Assembly (NCBI GenBank): GCA_046051225.1
Contig: JBJOOR010000012.1
Span: forward strand, 1 to 64,000
Reading direction: 5' to 3'
Length of the DNA: 64,000 nt
Origin: CAIODY01 sp046051225
GTDB taxonomy: Bacteria > Bacteroidota > Bacteroidia > Chitinophagales > CAIODY01
Numbering within the stretch: the first letter of the stretch is position 1; each line of letters opens with the position of its first letter. The position numbers were made by a program, and so were the translations under genes. A model generated the notes under the pieces. The model ran no database searches. It saw only the letters and a list, made by a program, of their open reading frames with translations, and was not told the DNA's origin. Of this stretch, positions 1-8,048 are shown piece after piece.

Positions 1-359
1 TAGATAGTATCCGTAATTTACCTGCGGCATCGTATTATTTTTTTGATGATGTAAGTTTAATAGATATAACACCGAATGGAGTGGAGGAGCAGTTTACAGT
101 GGGTAGTGGGCAGTTGGTAGTTTATCCAAACCCTGCTTCGCAGTCAATAGTTATTAGTCATCAGTATCCCAAACTAAATTGGGAAGTAAATACAATAGAA
201 GTAACAAATCTGCTAGGTCAAAAACAAAATATTATAGTAGAAAGACTAAATACTGAAAACTGCCAACTGAATACTGAAAACTTGCCTTCGGGTATTTATT
301 TCATCAAAGCTACTGACACCAAAGGCAATGTGAAGAACGGGAAGTTTGTGAAACAATAA
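1..359 (+). CDS. T9SS type A sorting domain protein, C-terminal end (partial at window edge)
   Basis: The frame is open from the window edge to TAA at 357-359, so the 5' part lies outside. The visible residues read DSIRNLPAASYYFFDDVSLI and then, around residue 40, VVYPNPAS. The end is SGIYFIKATD followed by GKFVKQ. VYPNP followed by GIYFIK and GKFVK is the type A C-terminal signal that sends cargo through the T9SS to the cell surface. The protein at 9669-10694 has nearly the same junction (YYYMDDVSLID, VVYPNPAKES), so the two are paralogues and the missing part is probably a similar secreted domain. The role of the cargo cannot be told. Confidence 0.85.
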   Translation, partial: DSIRNLPAASYYFFDDVSLIDITPNGVEEQFTVGSGQLVVYPNPASQSIVISHQYPKLNWEVNTIEVTNLLGQKQNIIVERLNTENCQLNTENLPSGIYFIKATDTKGNVKNGKFVKQ

Positions 360-462
360 AATATTTACTACACTTCATCAATCACTTGTGAAGAACAAAC
401 ATTTTAAGTTTTGCATTTCGCTCATTTCCTTTTTTATTTTTGAGAAAATGATTTTTCAAAAA

Positions 463-1428
463 ATGAAATACCAATTAATTTTTATTCTTCTTTTATCTAT
501 TGCTATCAGCAGTTGTGTAACTCAAAAAAAATATACTACCGATTTGAATAATTGCAAAACCAAATCGGATTCGATTGCTGCTGCTTTGCAATTAAATTAT
601 AAAGAACGCAACAAACTGCAATCGTTTTTAGAAGAAGCTAATCAGCATGTTACTGCTTTATCAACTGATTCAAGCACTACGCATGAAGCATTAGAAAAAC
701 AAAATAAACTGAATGCTGAATTGCAATCGGCTAATGATTTATTGATGAAACAAAAGAAAGAATTGTTAGAAAATTCGTCTAATCGCAATCAGCAATTGAA
801 TGAAGAATTGCAAAAAAAACAACAGGAATTAGAAGCCAAGCAAACCGAATTGGAAAACAAAGAATTGAGTATTAATGGGCTTAACAACGAATTAAAAGTA
901 AGAATGCTGAAAGTAAAAGAATTAGAAAATATATTGAATAGTAAAGATTCGGCAGTAAATAATTTGAAGAAAAAAATTACCGCAGCCTTAGAAGGTTATG
1001 ATGAAAGCGAATTGAAAGTAGAACGCAAAAATGGAAAAGTGTATGTAAGTATGGCAGAAAAATTATTGTTTAAATCGGGCAGTGCAGATGTGGATGTAAA
1101 AGGAAAAGGCGCTTTGAAAAAATTAGCCGAAGTGTTAAATAAGAATACAGATATAAATGTAACAGTAGAAGGGCATACTGATAATGCACCATTGAATCAT
1201 GAAACGTATCCAAGAGATAATTGGGATTTAAGTGTGCTAAGAGCAACCACAATTGCAAAAGTTTTAACCGATAATAAAGTAGATGCAAAAAGAGTAACAG
1301 CATCGGGTCATGGCGAATATTTTCCTGTGGCTGAAAACAATACCAAAGCTGGCAAAAGTTTAAACCGCCGTACCGAAATTATTCTAACACCAAAATTAGA
1401 TGAATTGATAAAGGTGTTAGAAAATTAA
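463..1428 (+). CDS. OmpA-family outer membrane lipoprotein with coiled coil
   Basis: This is a cell-envelope protein expected to sit in the outer membrane by a lipid anchor and hold peptidoglycan through its OmpA-like domain. I chose ATG 463 because it gives a lipoprotein signal peptide with lipobox ISSC (Cys18). In-frame GTG 388 and ATG 448 lie upstream but would bury that signal. Residues about 30-190 are rich in Glu, Gln, Lys and Leu and look like a long coiled coil. The OmpA-like domain fills roughly residues 195-320, with VTVEGHTDN and the late SLNRRTEI motif that contacts peptidoglycan in this family. The stop shares TTAA with the convergent kinase gene. The exact role is unknown. Confidence 0.85.
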   Translation: MKYQLIFILLLSIAISSCVTQKKYTTDLNNCKTKSDSIAAALQLNYKERNKLQSFLEEANQHVTALSTDSSTTHEALEKQNKLNAELQSANDLLMKQKKELLENSSNRNQQLNEELQKKQQELEAKQTELENKELSINGLNNELKVRMLKVKELENILNSKDSAVNNLKKKITAALEGYDESELKVERKNGKVYVSMAEKLLFKSGSADVDVKGKGALKKLAEVLNKNTDINVTVEGHTDNAPLNHETYPRDNWDLSVLRATTIAKVLTDNKVDAKRVTASGHGEYFPVAENNTKAGKSLNRRTEIILTPKLDELIKVLEN

Positions 1429-3185
1429 GCTATTTGCGAATAGTCGTGCAACTTCTGAATTAAATCTTTTAACTCGAATGGTTTGGTTAAAAAATCGTTC
1501 ATGCCAGATTGAATACAGCTATCTAAATCTTTTTCGCTAACATTAGCTGTAAGCGCAATAATGATAGTTTTTGAATTCAAATTATCAATTTCATTTCTTA
1601 TTAATTTTGTTGCGCCTTCGCCATTAAGCACAGGCATTTGCATATCCATTAATACAATATCGTATTTATTTTTCTTAGTTAATTCAACAGCTTGCATTCC
1701 ATCTTCACATACATCTACCTTGGCGGTAGGAATATTATTTAAAATAATTTTTTTAGTAATTATCAAATTCAAACTATTGTCATCGGCTATTAAAATATTC
1801 AAATCTTGCTTAATTTCTGTAAGCAAACTTTTATAATTTATTACTTGGTTTGCAGTGTTTAACGAGAATATTTTTTTGAACGGAATTTTAATGCCGAATG
1901 TTGATCCATTACCCTCAATGCTATTACAATCAATAGTTCCGTTCAACATCTCAATTAATTTTTTACTAATATTTAATCCCAATCCTGTACCTCCAAATTT
2001 TAATGAAATTAAATCATCGGCTTGATTATAGCCTTCAAAAATTTTAGTAATATTAGTTTTTGAAATACCAATACCTGTATCTTCTACTTCAATTTTTAAA
2101 ACAAATTGGTTGTTATCATTCGATTCATTTTCCATTTTACATCTCATTTCTACAAATCCTTTTGAAGTAAATTTTATAGCATTGCCTAATAGATTAACAA
2201 TTACTTGCTTTAATCGTTGTGGGTCGCCTTCAATAAACTTAGGTACTTTAGGGTCGATATGAAATCTGTAGTCAATATTTTTTTGCCTTGCATTGTATTT
2301 TAAAAGATTAAAAGCGCTGTATAATACATCACGTAAATCAAACTCTACATGTATTAAATGCAATTTTCCTTCTTGAATTTTTGAATAATCTAAAATATCG
2401 TTAATTACCGAAAGTAAATGATTAGAAGATTTTTTAAGCGATTCAATCAACTCATTGTCTTCAGCATTATGTTCAGTATTTTCTAATAATTCCGAAATGC
2501 CTTTAATAGCATTCATGGGTGTACGAAGTTCGTGGCTGATATTAGCAAAAAATCTATCCTTATATTTTTGGGTATCTACAATTTCTTTATGTGCATTTTG
2601 TAATTCACTATTTTGCTTGCGTAAAGTTTCTTCAGTAATATCACGGGCTTGGGCATATTCCATCGAAAGAAAAAGAATATTTATCAATAATCCTTCAAGC
2701 GATAATACATTTATTAATTTCATGTGGGTAGCATTAAAATTTTCGAATTGTACCATAAAAGGCTGTAGAATTTGATTGCAAGTAGGAATAATAAATAATG
2801 CTATCAAACAAGGTAACGACCAGTATACAGCTTTTCTACCATTGCCAAACAAATAAGCAAAAAGCGGAACAAGCAATAACCAAGTAGCTACAATGGGTGT
2901 TCGATGCCATGTAACTATTGACGATAAAAAAATCTCAACAAAACCAATCATCAAAATAAGATTTAATGCCTTTGGAATTGAGATGATTTTTTTTCTTTCA
3001 AAATAAATAAGAGAAAGTAAAAATATGCCCGAAATAATATTGATAGGAATAACTATTATTTCGCCAGCATAATACCAAAACAATGGGTACACCAAACTCG
3101 TTATAGCAATAATGATGGCATATTTTACCAGCAGCTTTTGCTTGTCGACATGGTTAGATAAGAATATCTTTTTAATGTCTATCAT
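1425..3185 (-). CDS. Hybrid sensor histidine kinase with C-terminal receiver domain
   Basis: This is a membrane sensor kinase carrying its own response-regulator domain. The N-terminal 175 residues contain about six hydrophobic segments with no recognised sensor domain, followed by a short helix. The HisKA motif RFFANISHELRTP has His218. HATPase motifs follow: the N box near 331-338, G1 DTGIGIS at 369-375 and G2 GGTGLGL at 398-404. The receiver spans about 462-586, with the acidic pair at 468-469 and the phosphoacceptor Asp514 in LMDMQMP. No output domain or neighbouring regulator is present, so the phosphate probably passes to a partner elsewhere. Both stop codons of the convergent pair lie in TTAA at 1425-1428. 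The signal sensed is unknown. Confidence 0.9.
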   Translation of the reverse strand: MIDIKKIFLSNHVDKQKLLVKYAIIIAITSLVYPLFWYYAGEIIVIPINIISGIFLLSLIYFERKKIISIPKALNLILMIGFVEIFLSSIVTWHRTPIVATWLLLVPLFAYLFGNGRKAVYWSLPCLIALFIIPTCNQILQPFMVQFENFNATHMKLINVLSLEGLLINILFLSMEYAQARDITEETLRKQNSELQNAHKEIVDTQKYKDRFFANISHELRTPMNAIKGISELLENTEHNAEDNELIESLKKSSNHLLSVINDILDYSKIQEGKLHLIHVEFDLRDVLYSAFNLLKYNARQKNIDYRFHIDPKVPKFIEGDPQRLKQVIVNLLGNAIKFTSKGFVEMRCKMENESNDNNQFVLKIEVEDTGIGISKTNITKIFEGYNQADDLISLKFGGTGLGLNISKKLIEMLNGTIDCNSIEGNGSTFGIKIPFKKIFSLNTANQVINYKSLLTEIKQDLNILIADDNSLNLIITKKIILNNIPTAKVDVCEDGMQAVELTKKNKYDIVLMDMQMPVLNGEGATKLIRNEIDNLNSKTIIIALTANVSEKDLDSCIQSGMNDFLTKPFELKDLIQKLHDYSQIA

Positions 3186-3317
3186 GGGTTAAAATTTAAG
3201 ATTAGGAAATCACAACTATTACACAAATGCAAGTGTAGGTATGAATTGTGCGTAAAACAATACGTATTTTACCTTATTTTTTGATATTTTTAAAAAGAGA
3301 TAATCAATGACAAAAAA

Positions 3318-3353
3318 AAAATCCCGAAACACTTTTCAGCATTTCGGGATTTT
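3318..3353 (-). terminator. Rho-independent terminator of the pnt operon
   Basis: The inverted repeat ATCCCGAAA (3321-3329) and TTTCGGGAT (3342-3350) is followed on the minus strand by a run of T. It lies 40 bases past the pntB stop and fits termination of the transhydrogenase operon. Confidence 0.8.
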
Positions 3354-3361
3354 GTATTGTA

Positions 3362-3389
3362 GTAAAGACGCATAATTATGCGTCTCTAC
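3362..3389. repeat. Palindromic repeat with GTAAAGACGC / GCGTCTCTAC ends
   Basis: Bases 3366-3385 are a perfect 20-bp palindrome (AGACGCATAATTATGCGTCT) with partly matching outer arms. It resembles the short dispersed palindromes with GTAGAGACGC ends found between genes in many bacterial genomes. It sits between the terminator and the pntB stop. Only one copy was seen in this window, so calling it dispersed is inference. Confidence 0.5.
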
Positions 3390-3392
3390 AAA

Positions 3393-4817
3393 TTAATTGG
3401 CTTTCACTTCATTCACTAATTCACCCAATATTTTTTTAGCATCGCCAAACAACATACGAGTTTTGTTGCCATAGAATAAATCATTGTCAATACCTGCATA
3501 GCCTTTGTTCATCGAGCGTTTGTTCACGATTACGGTTTTTGCTTTTTCAACTTCTAATATTGGCATGCCATAAATTGGCGAAGCAGGATTTGTTTTAGCC
3601 GCAGGGTTTACCACATCATTTGCTCCCAAAATCAATACTACATCAGTAGTTGCAAACTCATCATTCGCTGCATCCATTTCTAATAATTTATCGTAACTCA
3701 CATCGGCTTCAGCCAGCAATACGTTCATATGACCAGGCATACGACCAGCCACTGGATGAATGGCATATTTAACTTCCACACCTTTTTCGGTTAATTGTTT
3801 TTCCAATTCATGACAAGTGTGTTGCGCTTGCGCCACCGCCAAACCATAACCCGGAACGATAATTACTTTTTGCGCATAACTCATATTGATAGCCACATCG
3901 CCTACTGAAATTTCTTTAATCACACCACCGCTTTCGCTCACAATAGCAGTTGCACCACCACCGCCAAACGAACCAATAATTACATTTAACAATGAGCGGT
4001 TCATGGCTTTACACATCAACACCGTTAACAATGTTCCTGCTGCACCAACCAAAATCCCACCAGTTAACATCACACCGTTGTTGTATAAAAATCCGCCGAA
4101 AGCCGCAGCCACACCTGTGAAAGAGTTCAACAAAGAAATTACTACTGGCATATCAGCACCGCCAATTGGCATTACGAATGAGATACCATAAATGCAAGCC
4201 ATTCCGAAAACAACATACATCATCATGTGTGCTGATTCAACATTTCCATTCAACATAAAACCTGCAACAGCAAATACTGCTACCAAGAAAAATAAGTTAA
4301 AAAATGTTTGTCCTTTAAATGAGTAATCATTCAAGTTGCCATTCAATTTCAAAAATGCAATCACCGAACCTGCAAATGAAACCGAACCGATAATCATTCC
4401 TAAAATTATGGTGATTGTATTTCCATTCATCAATGAACCTTCGCCAATTGTATGCAACACATGACGGAACTCGATGATGCCTATTAATGCAGCACACAAA
4501 CCGCCCATACCATTAAAGATGGAAACCATTTGAGGCATTGCTGTCATCTGTACTTTTTTTGCTGAAATAGTACCTAATACAGTACCGATTGCCATACCTG
4601 CAAAAATCCAGATTAAGTTACCCAAATGTTTTGATGAACCATCATCGGCAGTAAATTCGTATAAAAACATTGTACCAAAAATGGCGATGCCCATACCAAA
4701 AGCAGCCACCAAGTTGCCTTTTCGTGCCGATTCGGGTTTCGATAACATTTTTAAGCCAATGATAAAACCAAGGCTTCCGATTACATAGCAAATGTTTAAT
4801 AGTGCGTAATTGCTCAT
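3393..4817 (-). CDS. pntB: NAD(P) transhydrogenase subunit beta
   Basis: This is the beta subunit of proton-translocating transhydrogenase, an inner-membrane enzyme that reduces NADP+ with NADH using the proton gradient. The 474 residues match the usual size. The first 290 or so are a chain of hydrophobic helices. The C-terminal NADP(H)-binding domain III follows, with VPGYGLAVAQAQ, HPVAGRMPGHMNVLLAE, ILGANDVVNPAA and the late NKRSMNKGYAGIDN motif. It is the last gene of the operon pntAA, four-helix gene, pntAB, pntB. A 101-base gap with a strong hairpin separates it from pntAB. Confidence 0.97.
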   Translation of the reverse strand: MSNYALLNICYVIGSLGFIIGLKMLSKPESARKGNLVAAFGMGIAIFGTMFLYEFTADDGSSKHLGNLIWIFAGMAIGTVLGTISAKKVQMTAMPQMVSIFNGMGGLCAALIGIIEFRHVLHTIGEGSLMNGNTITIILGMIIGSVSFAGSVIAFLKLNGNLNDYSFKGQTFFNLFFLVAVFAVAGFMLNGNVESAHMMMYVVFGMACIYGISFVMPIGGADMPVVISLLNSFTGVAAAFGGFLYNNGVMLTGGILVGAAGTLLTVLMCKAMNRSLLNVIIGSFGGGGATAIVSESGGVIKEISVGDVAINMSYAQKVIIVPGYGLAVAQAQHTCHELEKQLTEKGVEVKYAIHPVAGRMPGHMNVLLAEADVSYDKLLEMDAANDEFATTDVVLILGANDVVNPAAKTNPASPIYGMPILEVEKAKTVIVNKRSMNKGYAGIDNDLFYGNKTRMLFGDAKKILGELVNEVKAN

Positions 4818-4849
4818 TATTTATTTTTAAATTAGTAGATTAGAAAATG

Positions 4850-4910
4850 AGATGATTAGCAAATTAAGAAAGCAATTTCATTTGCTCATTTCCTAATTTG
4901 CTAATCATCT
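4850..4910. repeat. Long hairpin between pntAB and pntB
   Basis: AGATGATTAGCAAATTA (4850-4866) and its exact reverse complement (4894-4910) form a 17-bp stem around a 27-base loop, part of which may also pair. There is no T-run, so it looks less like a terminator than an mRNA processing or stability element, or a copy of a dispersed repeat. Confidence 0.6.
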
Positions 4911-4918
4911 AATTATTT

Positions 4919-5233
4919 TTATTTTTTCTTTTTGAAAAGCTCCAACATTCTATCCGTTACTACAAAGCCACCCACCACGTTTAGCGTACCAAATACTACA
5001 GCTAAAAATCCAAGAATCATTACCAAATAATCATCAGGCGATGCTTTGCCCATTACGATGATTGAACCGATGATAACCACACCGTGAATGGCATTCGCAC
5101 CGCTCATTAATGGTGTATGCAAAATAGTTGGTACTTTTTCAATTACTTCAATACCTACGAAAATTGAAAGAATGATGATGTACAACATTCTTACGTTTAC
5201 ATCTTGTGAAAAAAGTTCTGTTATAAAATCCAT
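4919..5233 (-). CDS. pntAB: NAD(P) transhydrogenase alpha subunit, membrane part (alpha-2)
   Basis: This short membrane subunit carries the helices that in E. coli form the C-terminal part of PntA. The 104 residues hold three or four hydrophobic segments, including LYIIILSIFVGIEVI and a glycine-rich GANAIHGVVIIGSIIVMG stretch. The last reads VFGTLNVVGGFVVTDRML, a family motif, before a Lys-rich tail. It works with the products of 5669-6787 and 3393-4817. Splitting the alpha subunit into two genes is common outside enterobacteria. A four-helix-bundle gene lies just upstream, where pntAA would normally be adjacent. Confidence 0.95.
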   Translation of the reverse strand: MDFITELFSQDVNVRMLYIIILSIFVGIEVIEKVPTILHTPLMSGANAIHGVVIIGSIIVMGKASPDDYLVMILGFLAVVFGTLNVVGGFVVTDRMLELFKKKK

Positions 5234-5245
5234 GTGTTACAGTTA

Positions 5246-5272
5246 TTAGTTTTTAATGTTGAGTTTTTAGTT
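5246..5272. repeat. AT-rich TTAGTTTTTA repeat downstream of four-helix gene
   Basis: TTAGTTTTTAAT, six bases, then TTTTTAGTT. It is nearly the reverse complement of the element at 5653-5672, so the four-helix-bundle gene has inverted copies on either side. Similar TTTTTAGTTATTGG sequence occurs near 12693-12709, which suggests a dispersed intergenic repeat. Confidence 0.45.
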
Positions 5273-5298
5273 GAAATACAAATTCAGTTTTAGTTATG

Positions 5299-5652
5299 TT
5301 AGTTGTTCAAATTTGCTTGTGATGTTTTTACAATAGCCGTCAACATCTTTATTAATTCGTTACAACCATTTTCTATTTTATCAAAGTCTGTTTCTATTAT
5401 TTTCGATTGTTTTAAAAGTTGAATCCAATATTCCGTTTCTCTTGCTTCTTTGCTTGCGATACTCATTTTGGCAATAAAATCTTTCTTACTTATTCCTGCC
5501 AAAGCCTCATTCACATTAGCTCCTATCGAAGTGGCACTTTTTAAAAATTGTTTTGAAAGAATGTATTCGTTTTGGTTTAATAATTTTTTATACAGTTCAA
5601 TTGCATGTAATGAAAACTCAAATGCTTTTTGTTTTACAATGCTTTCTTTCAT
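5299..5652 (-). CDS. Four-helix bundle protein (23S rRNA intervening-sequence / S23 type)
   Basis: This 117-residue, almost wholly helical protein belongs to the S23-like four-helix-bundle family, some of which are encoded in 23S rRNA intervening sequences while others are free-standing. Family marks are AFEFSLHAIELYKKL near the N terminus, KQFLKSATSIGANVNEALAG in the middle and SIASKEARETEYWIQLL after it. No molecular function is established. It sits inside the transhydrogenase operon between pntAA and pntAB in the same direction, flanked by AT-rich inverted repeats. It therefore looks like an insertion that left the operon transcribable rather than a transhydrogenase partner. Confidence 0.9.
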   Translation of the reverse strand: MKESIVKQKAFEFSLHAIELYKKLLNQNEYILSKQFLKSATSIGANVNEALAGISKKDFIAKMSIASKEARETEYWIQLLKQSKIIETDFDKIENGCNELIKMLTAIVKTSQANLNN

Positions 5653-5672
5653 AACTAAAAATTAAAAACTAA
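5653..5672. repeat. AT-rich AACTAAAAATTAAAAACTAA repeat upstream of four-helix gene
   Basis: This is the inverted counterpart of 5246-5272. It overlaps the first bases after the pntAA stop region and directly precedes the ATG of the four-helix gene. Confidence 0.45.
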
Positions 5673-6787
5673 GCACTAACAACTTTGTCGTTCGTGATGT
5701 TGCCGTCATGCGTAATGCAAGTGCCTTTTACCAAATCATCTTCCCAATTCAAATTAATGCCGCCTTCTTTATTAATAATCAATTTTAAAAAGTTGATTAA
5801 ATTTTTGCCGTACAATTTGCTGGCATCTAAAGCCGTATCCGAAGCCAAGTTGGAGTTGCCAATAATTTTTACACCATTGTAAATTACAATCTCACGGTCT
5901 TTTGTCAATTCACAATTTCCACCTGTTGAAGCAGCTAAATCAACAATCACACTACCCGGTTTCATAGCATCAACAGTAGTTTTTTCAACTAATAGTGGTG
6001 CTTTTCTACCTGGAATTTGTGCCGTAGTTATTATAATATCAGCCTTTGAAGCATGTTCATGAATTTTTGCTTTTTGTCGAGCGATAAATTCAGCGCTTTG
6101 CTCAACAGCGTATCCACCTGCTTTTGAAGCATCAGCAGCGCCTTCTACTTCAATAAATTTTGCACCCAAACTCATACATTCTTCTTTCACTGCAGGTCGG
6201 GTATCGAATGCTTCCACTTGTGCGCCTAAACGTTTTGCGGTTGCAATCGCTTGCAAACCAGCAACACCAGCACCTATAATCATTACTTTGGCAGGAGTGA
6301 TAGTTCCAGCCGCTGTCATCAACATCGGAAATAATTTTGGATAATGCGTAGCCGCCAACACCACAGCTTTGTAACCTGCTAAATTCGCTTGTGATGATAA
6401 TACATCCATCGCTTGCCCACGAGTAGTTCGTGGCAACATATCCATGCTAAATAAGGTGATTCCTTTGGCAGCAATAGTTTTCATTTTAGCACCATTATAC
6501 AATGGTAAATATTGACCAACCAGAATTGCTCCGTTTTTCAATTTCCCACAATCAGCTTCTTCCAACCCATTAATACTGATTACAATATCCGATTGCGAAA
6601 GGATTTCATCACGTGAAACTACTTTTGCACCAGCGGCTGTATAATCAGCATCAGCAGTAGAGGCATTGTTGCCAGCGCCTTGTTCTACAGCAATTTGAGC
6701 ATTTAATTTAATGAAAGCAGCAGCACTTTCGGGCAAAACAGCCACACGATTTTCGCCAGCTTGTTCTTTTAATATTCCTATAGTCAT
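5669..6787 (-). CDS. pntAA: NAD(P) transhydrogenase alpha subunit, NAD-binding part (alpha-1)
   Basis: This is the soluble NAD(H)-binding domain I of proton-translocating transhydrogenase. Of the 372 residues, the N-terminal half has the alanine dehydrogenase/PNT fold (ENRVAVLPESAAAF at the start, then MDVLSSQANLAGYKAV). The Rossmann motif GAGVAGLQAIATAKRLGA follows near residue 170, with FDTRPAVKEECMSLGAKF after it. The late DREIVIYNGVKIIGNSNL stretch is typical of the family. It is the first gene of the operon, with a well-formed TTG-N20-TAGGTTTG promoter upstream. The product needs PntAB and PntB to act. Confidence 0.97.
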   Translation of the reverse strand: MTIGILKEQAGENRVAVLPESAAAFIKLNAQIAVEQGAGNNASTADADYTAAGAKVVSRDEILSQSDIVISINGLEEADCGKLKNGAILVGQYLPLYNGAKMKTIAAKGITLFSMDMLPRTTRGQAMDVLSSQANLAGYKAVVLAATHYPKLFPMLMTAAGTITPAKVMIIGAGVAGLQAIATAKRLGAQVEAFDTRPAVKEECMSLGAKFIEVEGAADASKAGGYAVEQSAEFIARQKAKIHEHASKADIIITTAQIPGRKAPLLVEKTTVDAMKPGSVIVDLAASTGGNCELTKDREIVIYNGVKIIGNSNLASDTALDASKLYGKNLINFLKLIINKEGGINLNWEDDLVKGTCITHDGNITNDKVVSA

Positions 6788-6821
6788 ATTAATACTTGGT
6801 AGTAGTAGTTAAAAAGAGGTG

Positions 6822-6852
6822 CAAACCTAATTCATAAAATTCGAAATCACAA
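6822..6852 (-). promoter_or_regulatory. Bacteroidota-type promoter of the pnt operon
   Basis: Read on the minus strand, TTG (6850-6852), 20 bases, then TAGGTTTG (6822-6829). Both elements and the spacing match the -33/-7 consensus TTG N17-23 TAnnTTTG. The ATG of pntAA lies about 35 bases further on. Confidence 0.75.
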
Positions 6853-6908
6853 CATTTTATATGCTATTGCTTCATAAATGTTAAAAAAATAAATGGGCTT
6901 TCTATTTC

Positions 6909-6939
6909 TTGCAAGATATAAATATGAGTTGTACATTTG
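6909..6939 (+). promoter_or_regulatory. Bacteroidota-type promoter of the EGF-like lipoprotein gene
   Basis: TTG at 6909-6911, 20 bases, then TACATTTG at 6932-6939. This is a full match to the consensus, 39 bases before the ATG at 6979, and runs divergently from the pnt promoter. Confidence 0.75.
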
Positions 6940-6978
6940 CTGTTCAAAAATAAACCAAAAAATAAACAATAATTAAAA

Positions 6979-7503
6979 ATGAAAAAAATTAAATTTTTCG
7001 CCTTTGCTGTAATGACAGCTTTATCAATTGCAACTGTTACATATTTTAACTCTTGTAAAAAAGACCCTTGTAAAGATGTAGTTTGTAACAATGGCGGTAC
7101 TTGTGTAGATGGTACTTGTTCGTGCACATCAGGATATGAAGGAGCAAATTGTTCAACAGAAATTAGAGCAAAATATGTAGGTGAATATACTGGTAATGGA
7201 ACTGACAATGCAACTCCATCTAGTTCTTACACATCTTGGCATTTCAAATATTCATTAAAAGGAACTGTTGCTTCTGATATGACAATGGATATACAAGATC
7301 AAAACAGAACATTTACTTTATCAATGCCAATAGTATTAAATTCTTCTTCAACTGGATTTACTATTACTTCAACTACAAATGGTGGCTTTACTTATACAGG
7401 TAGTGGTACTATTTCGGCTTCAACTGCAGCTGTTACATTAATTGAACATGATAATACAGCGAATACTACTTTAACTTATAATTTCTCTAACTTGGTTAGA
7501 TAA
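6979..7503 (+). CDS. Putative lipoprotein with an EGF-like domain
   Basis: This is a secreted surface protein of unknown function. The first 27 residues are a lipoprotein-like signal peptide ending in FNSC. An EGF-like module follows directly (about residues 26-56): DPCKDVVCNNGGTC, then CSCTSGYEGANC, with the six cysteines in the usual spacing. The remaining 115 or so residues are Thr/Ser/Gly-rich, predicted mostly beta, and match no family I know. The gene stands alone, with its own promoter and a strong terminator. Confidence 0.85.
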   Translation: MKKIKFFAFAVMTALSIATVTYFNSCKKDPCKDVVCNNGGTCVDGTCSCTSGYEGANCSTEIRAKYVGEYTGNGTDNATPSSSYTSWHFKYSLKGTVASDMTMDIQDQNRTFTLSMPIVLNSSSTGFTITSTTNGGFTYTGSGTISASTAAVTLIEHDNTANTTLTYNFSNLVR

Positions 7504-7520
7504 TTAAAATAAATCTTCAT

Positions 7521-7562
7521 AAAAAAAAGACCTGCTTAGATTTCTAAGCAGGTCTTTTTTTT
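7521..7562. terminator. Bidirectional terminator between convergent lipoprotein genes
   Basis: AGACCTGCTTAGA (7528-7540) pairs with TCTAAGCAGGTCT (7543-7555). The stem has an A-run on its left and a T-run on its right, so it can end transcripts from both sides. Confidence 0.9.
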
Positions 7563-7582
7563 ATATGAAACCATTTAAGTTA

Positions 7583-8017
7583 TTATTTTTTATCAGCTTT
7601 GCTATGTAAGCCACCTTTACCAATATTTCCATTATCAGTTTTTACATTGCTTTGGTCAGATTTACCATGTAAGCCAGTGCTACCTATCGAACCAGCATCT
7701 TTGCTTCCATCAGCTTTACTATGCAAGCCACCTGTTTTAATATCAGATGCTTTAGGTTCTACTTTTTTTACAACTGCTTTAGCATGATGAACAATACCTT
7801 TTTTAGCATGTTCCATTATAACTTTAGCGCTATCCATAGCAGCAGTCATAATTTCATCATCACAAGCTTTTTGCATTTTTTCAATTTCAGGTTTTGCTAA
7901 TTCGGCAGCAGTTGAATCAATAGTGTGTTGAATTTTGGCTGCATCTTGTGTATTGTTGGGTTGGCAAGCTGCAAATACTAACATGCCACCTAATACGATA
8001 TATGATATTTTTTTCAT
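7583..8017 (-). CDS. Small putative lipoprotein with three GLHxKxD repeats
   Basis: The 144 residues start with a lipoprotein signal (lipobox FAAC, Cys18). A helical charged region follows, then a Gly/Ser/Lys/Asp tail with three near repeats GLHSKAD, GLHGKSD and GLHSKAD starting at residues 97, 115 and 136. The helical part resembles the upstream neighbour 8049-8291: both have an IDST segment, a single internal Cys next to acidic residues and a later DS. The pair are probably paralogues in one operon (31-base gap). The repeat tail has His, Asp and Lys spaced as if for metal or surface binding, but that is speculation. Confidence 0.75.
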   Translation of the reverse strand: MKKISYIVLGGMLVFAACQPNNTQDAAKIQHTIDSTAAELAKPEIEKMQKACDDEIMTAAMDSAKVIMEHAKKGIVHHAKAVVKKVEPKASDIKTGGLHSKADGSKDAGSIGSTGLHGKSDQSNVKTDNGNIGKGGLHSKADKK

Positions 8018-8048
8018 GATATTAATTTAATGTTTTTTGAAGTTAAAA

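Noticed and set aside
1070..1303. Antisense open frames inside real genes (for example 1070-1303, 11483-11799, 23747-23992, 31118-31430)
   Set aside because: They mirror strong coding regions on the other strand, lack start signals and show no family motifs.
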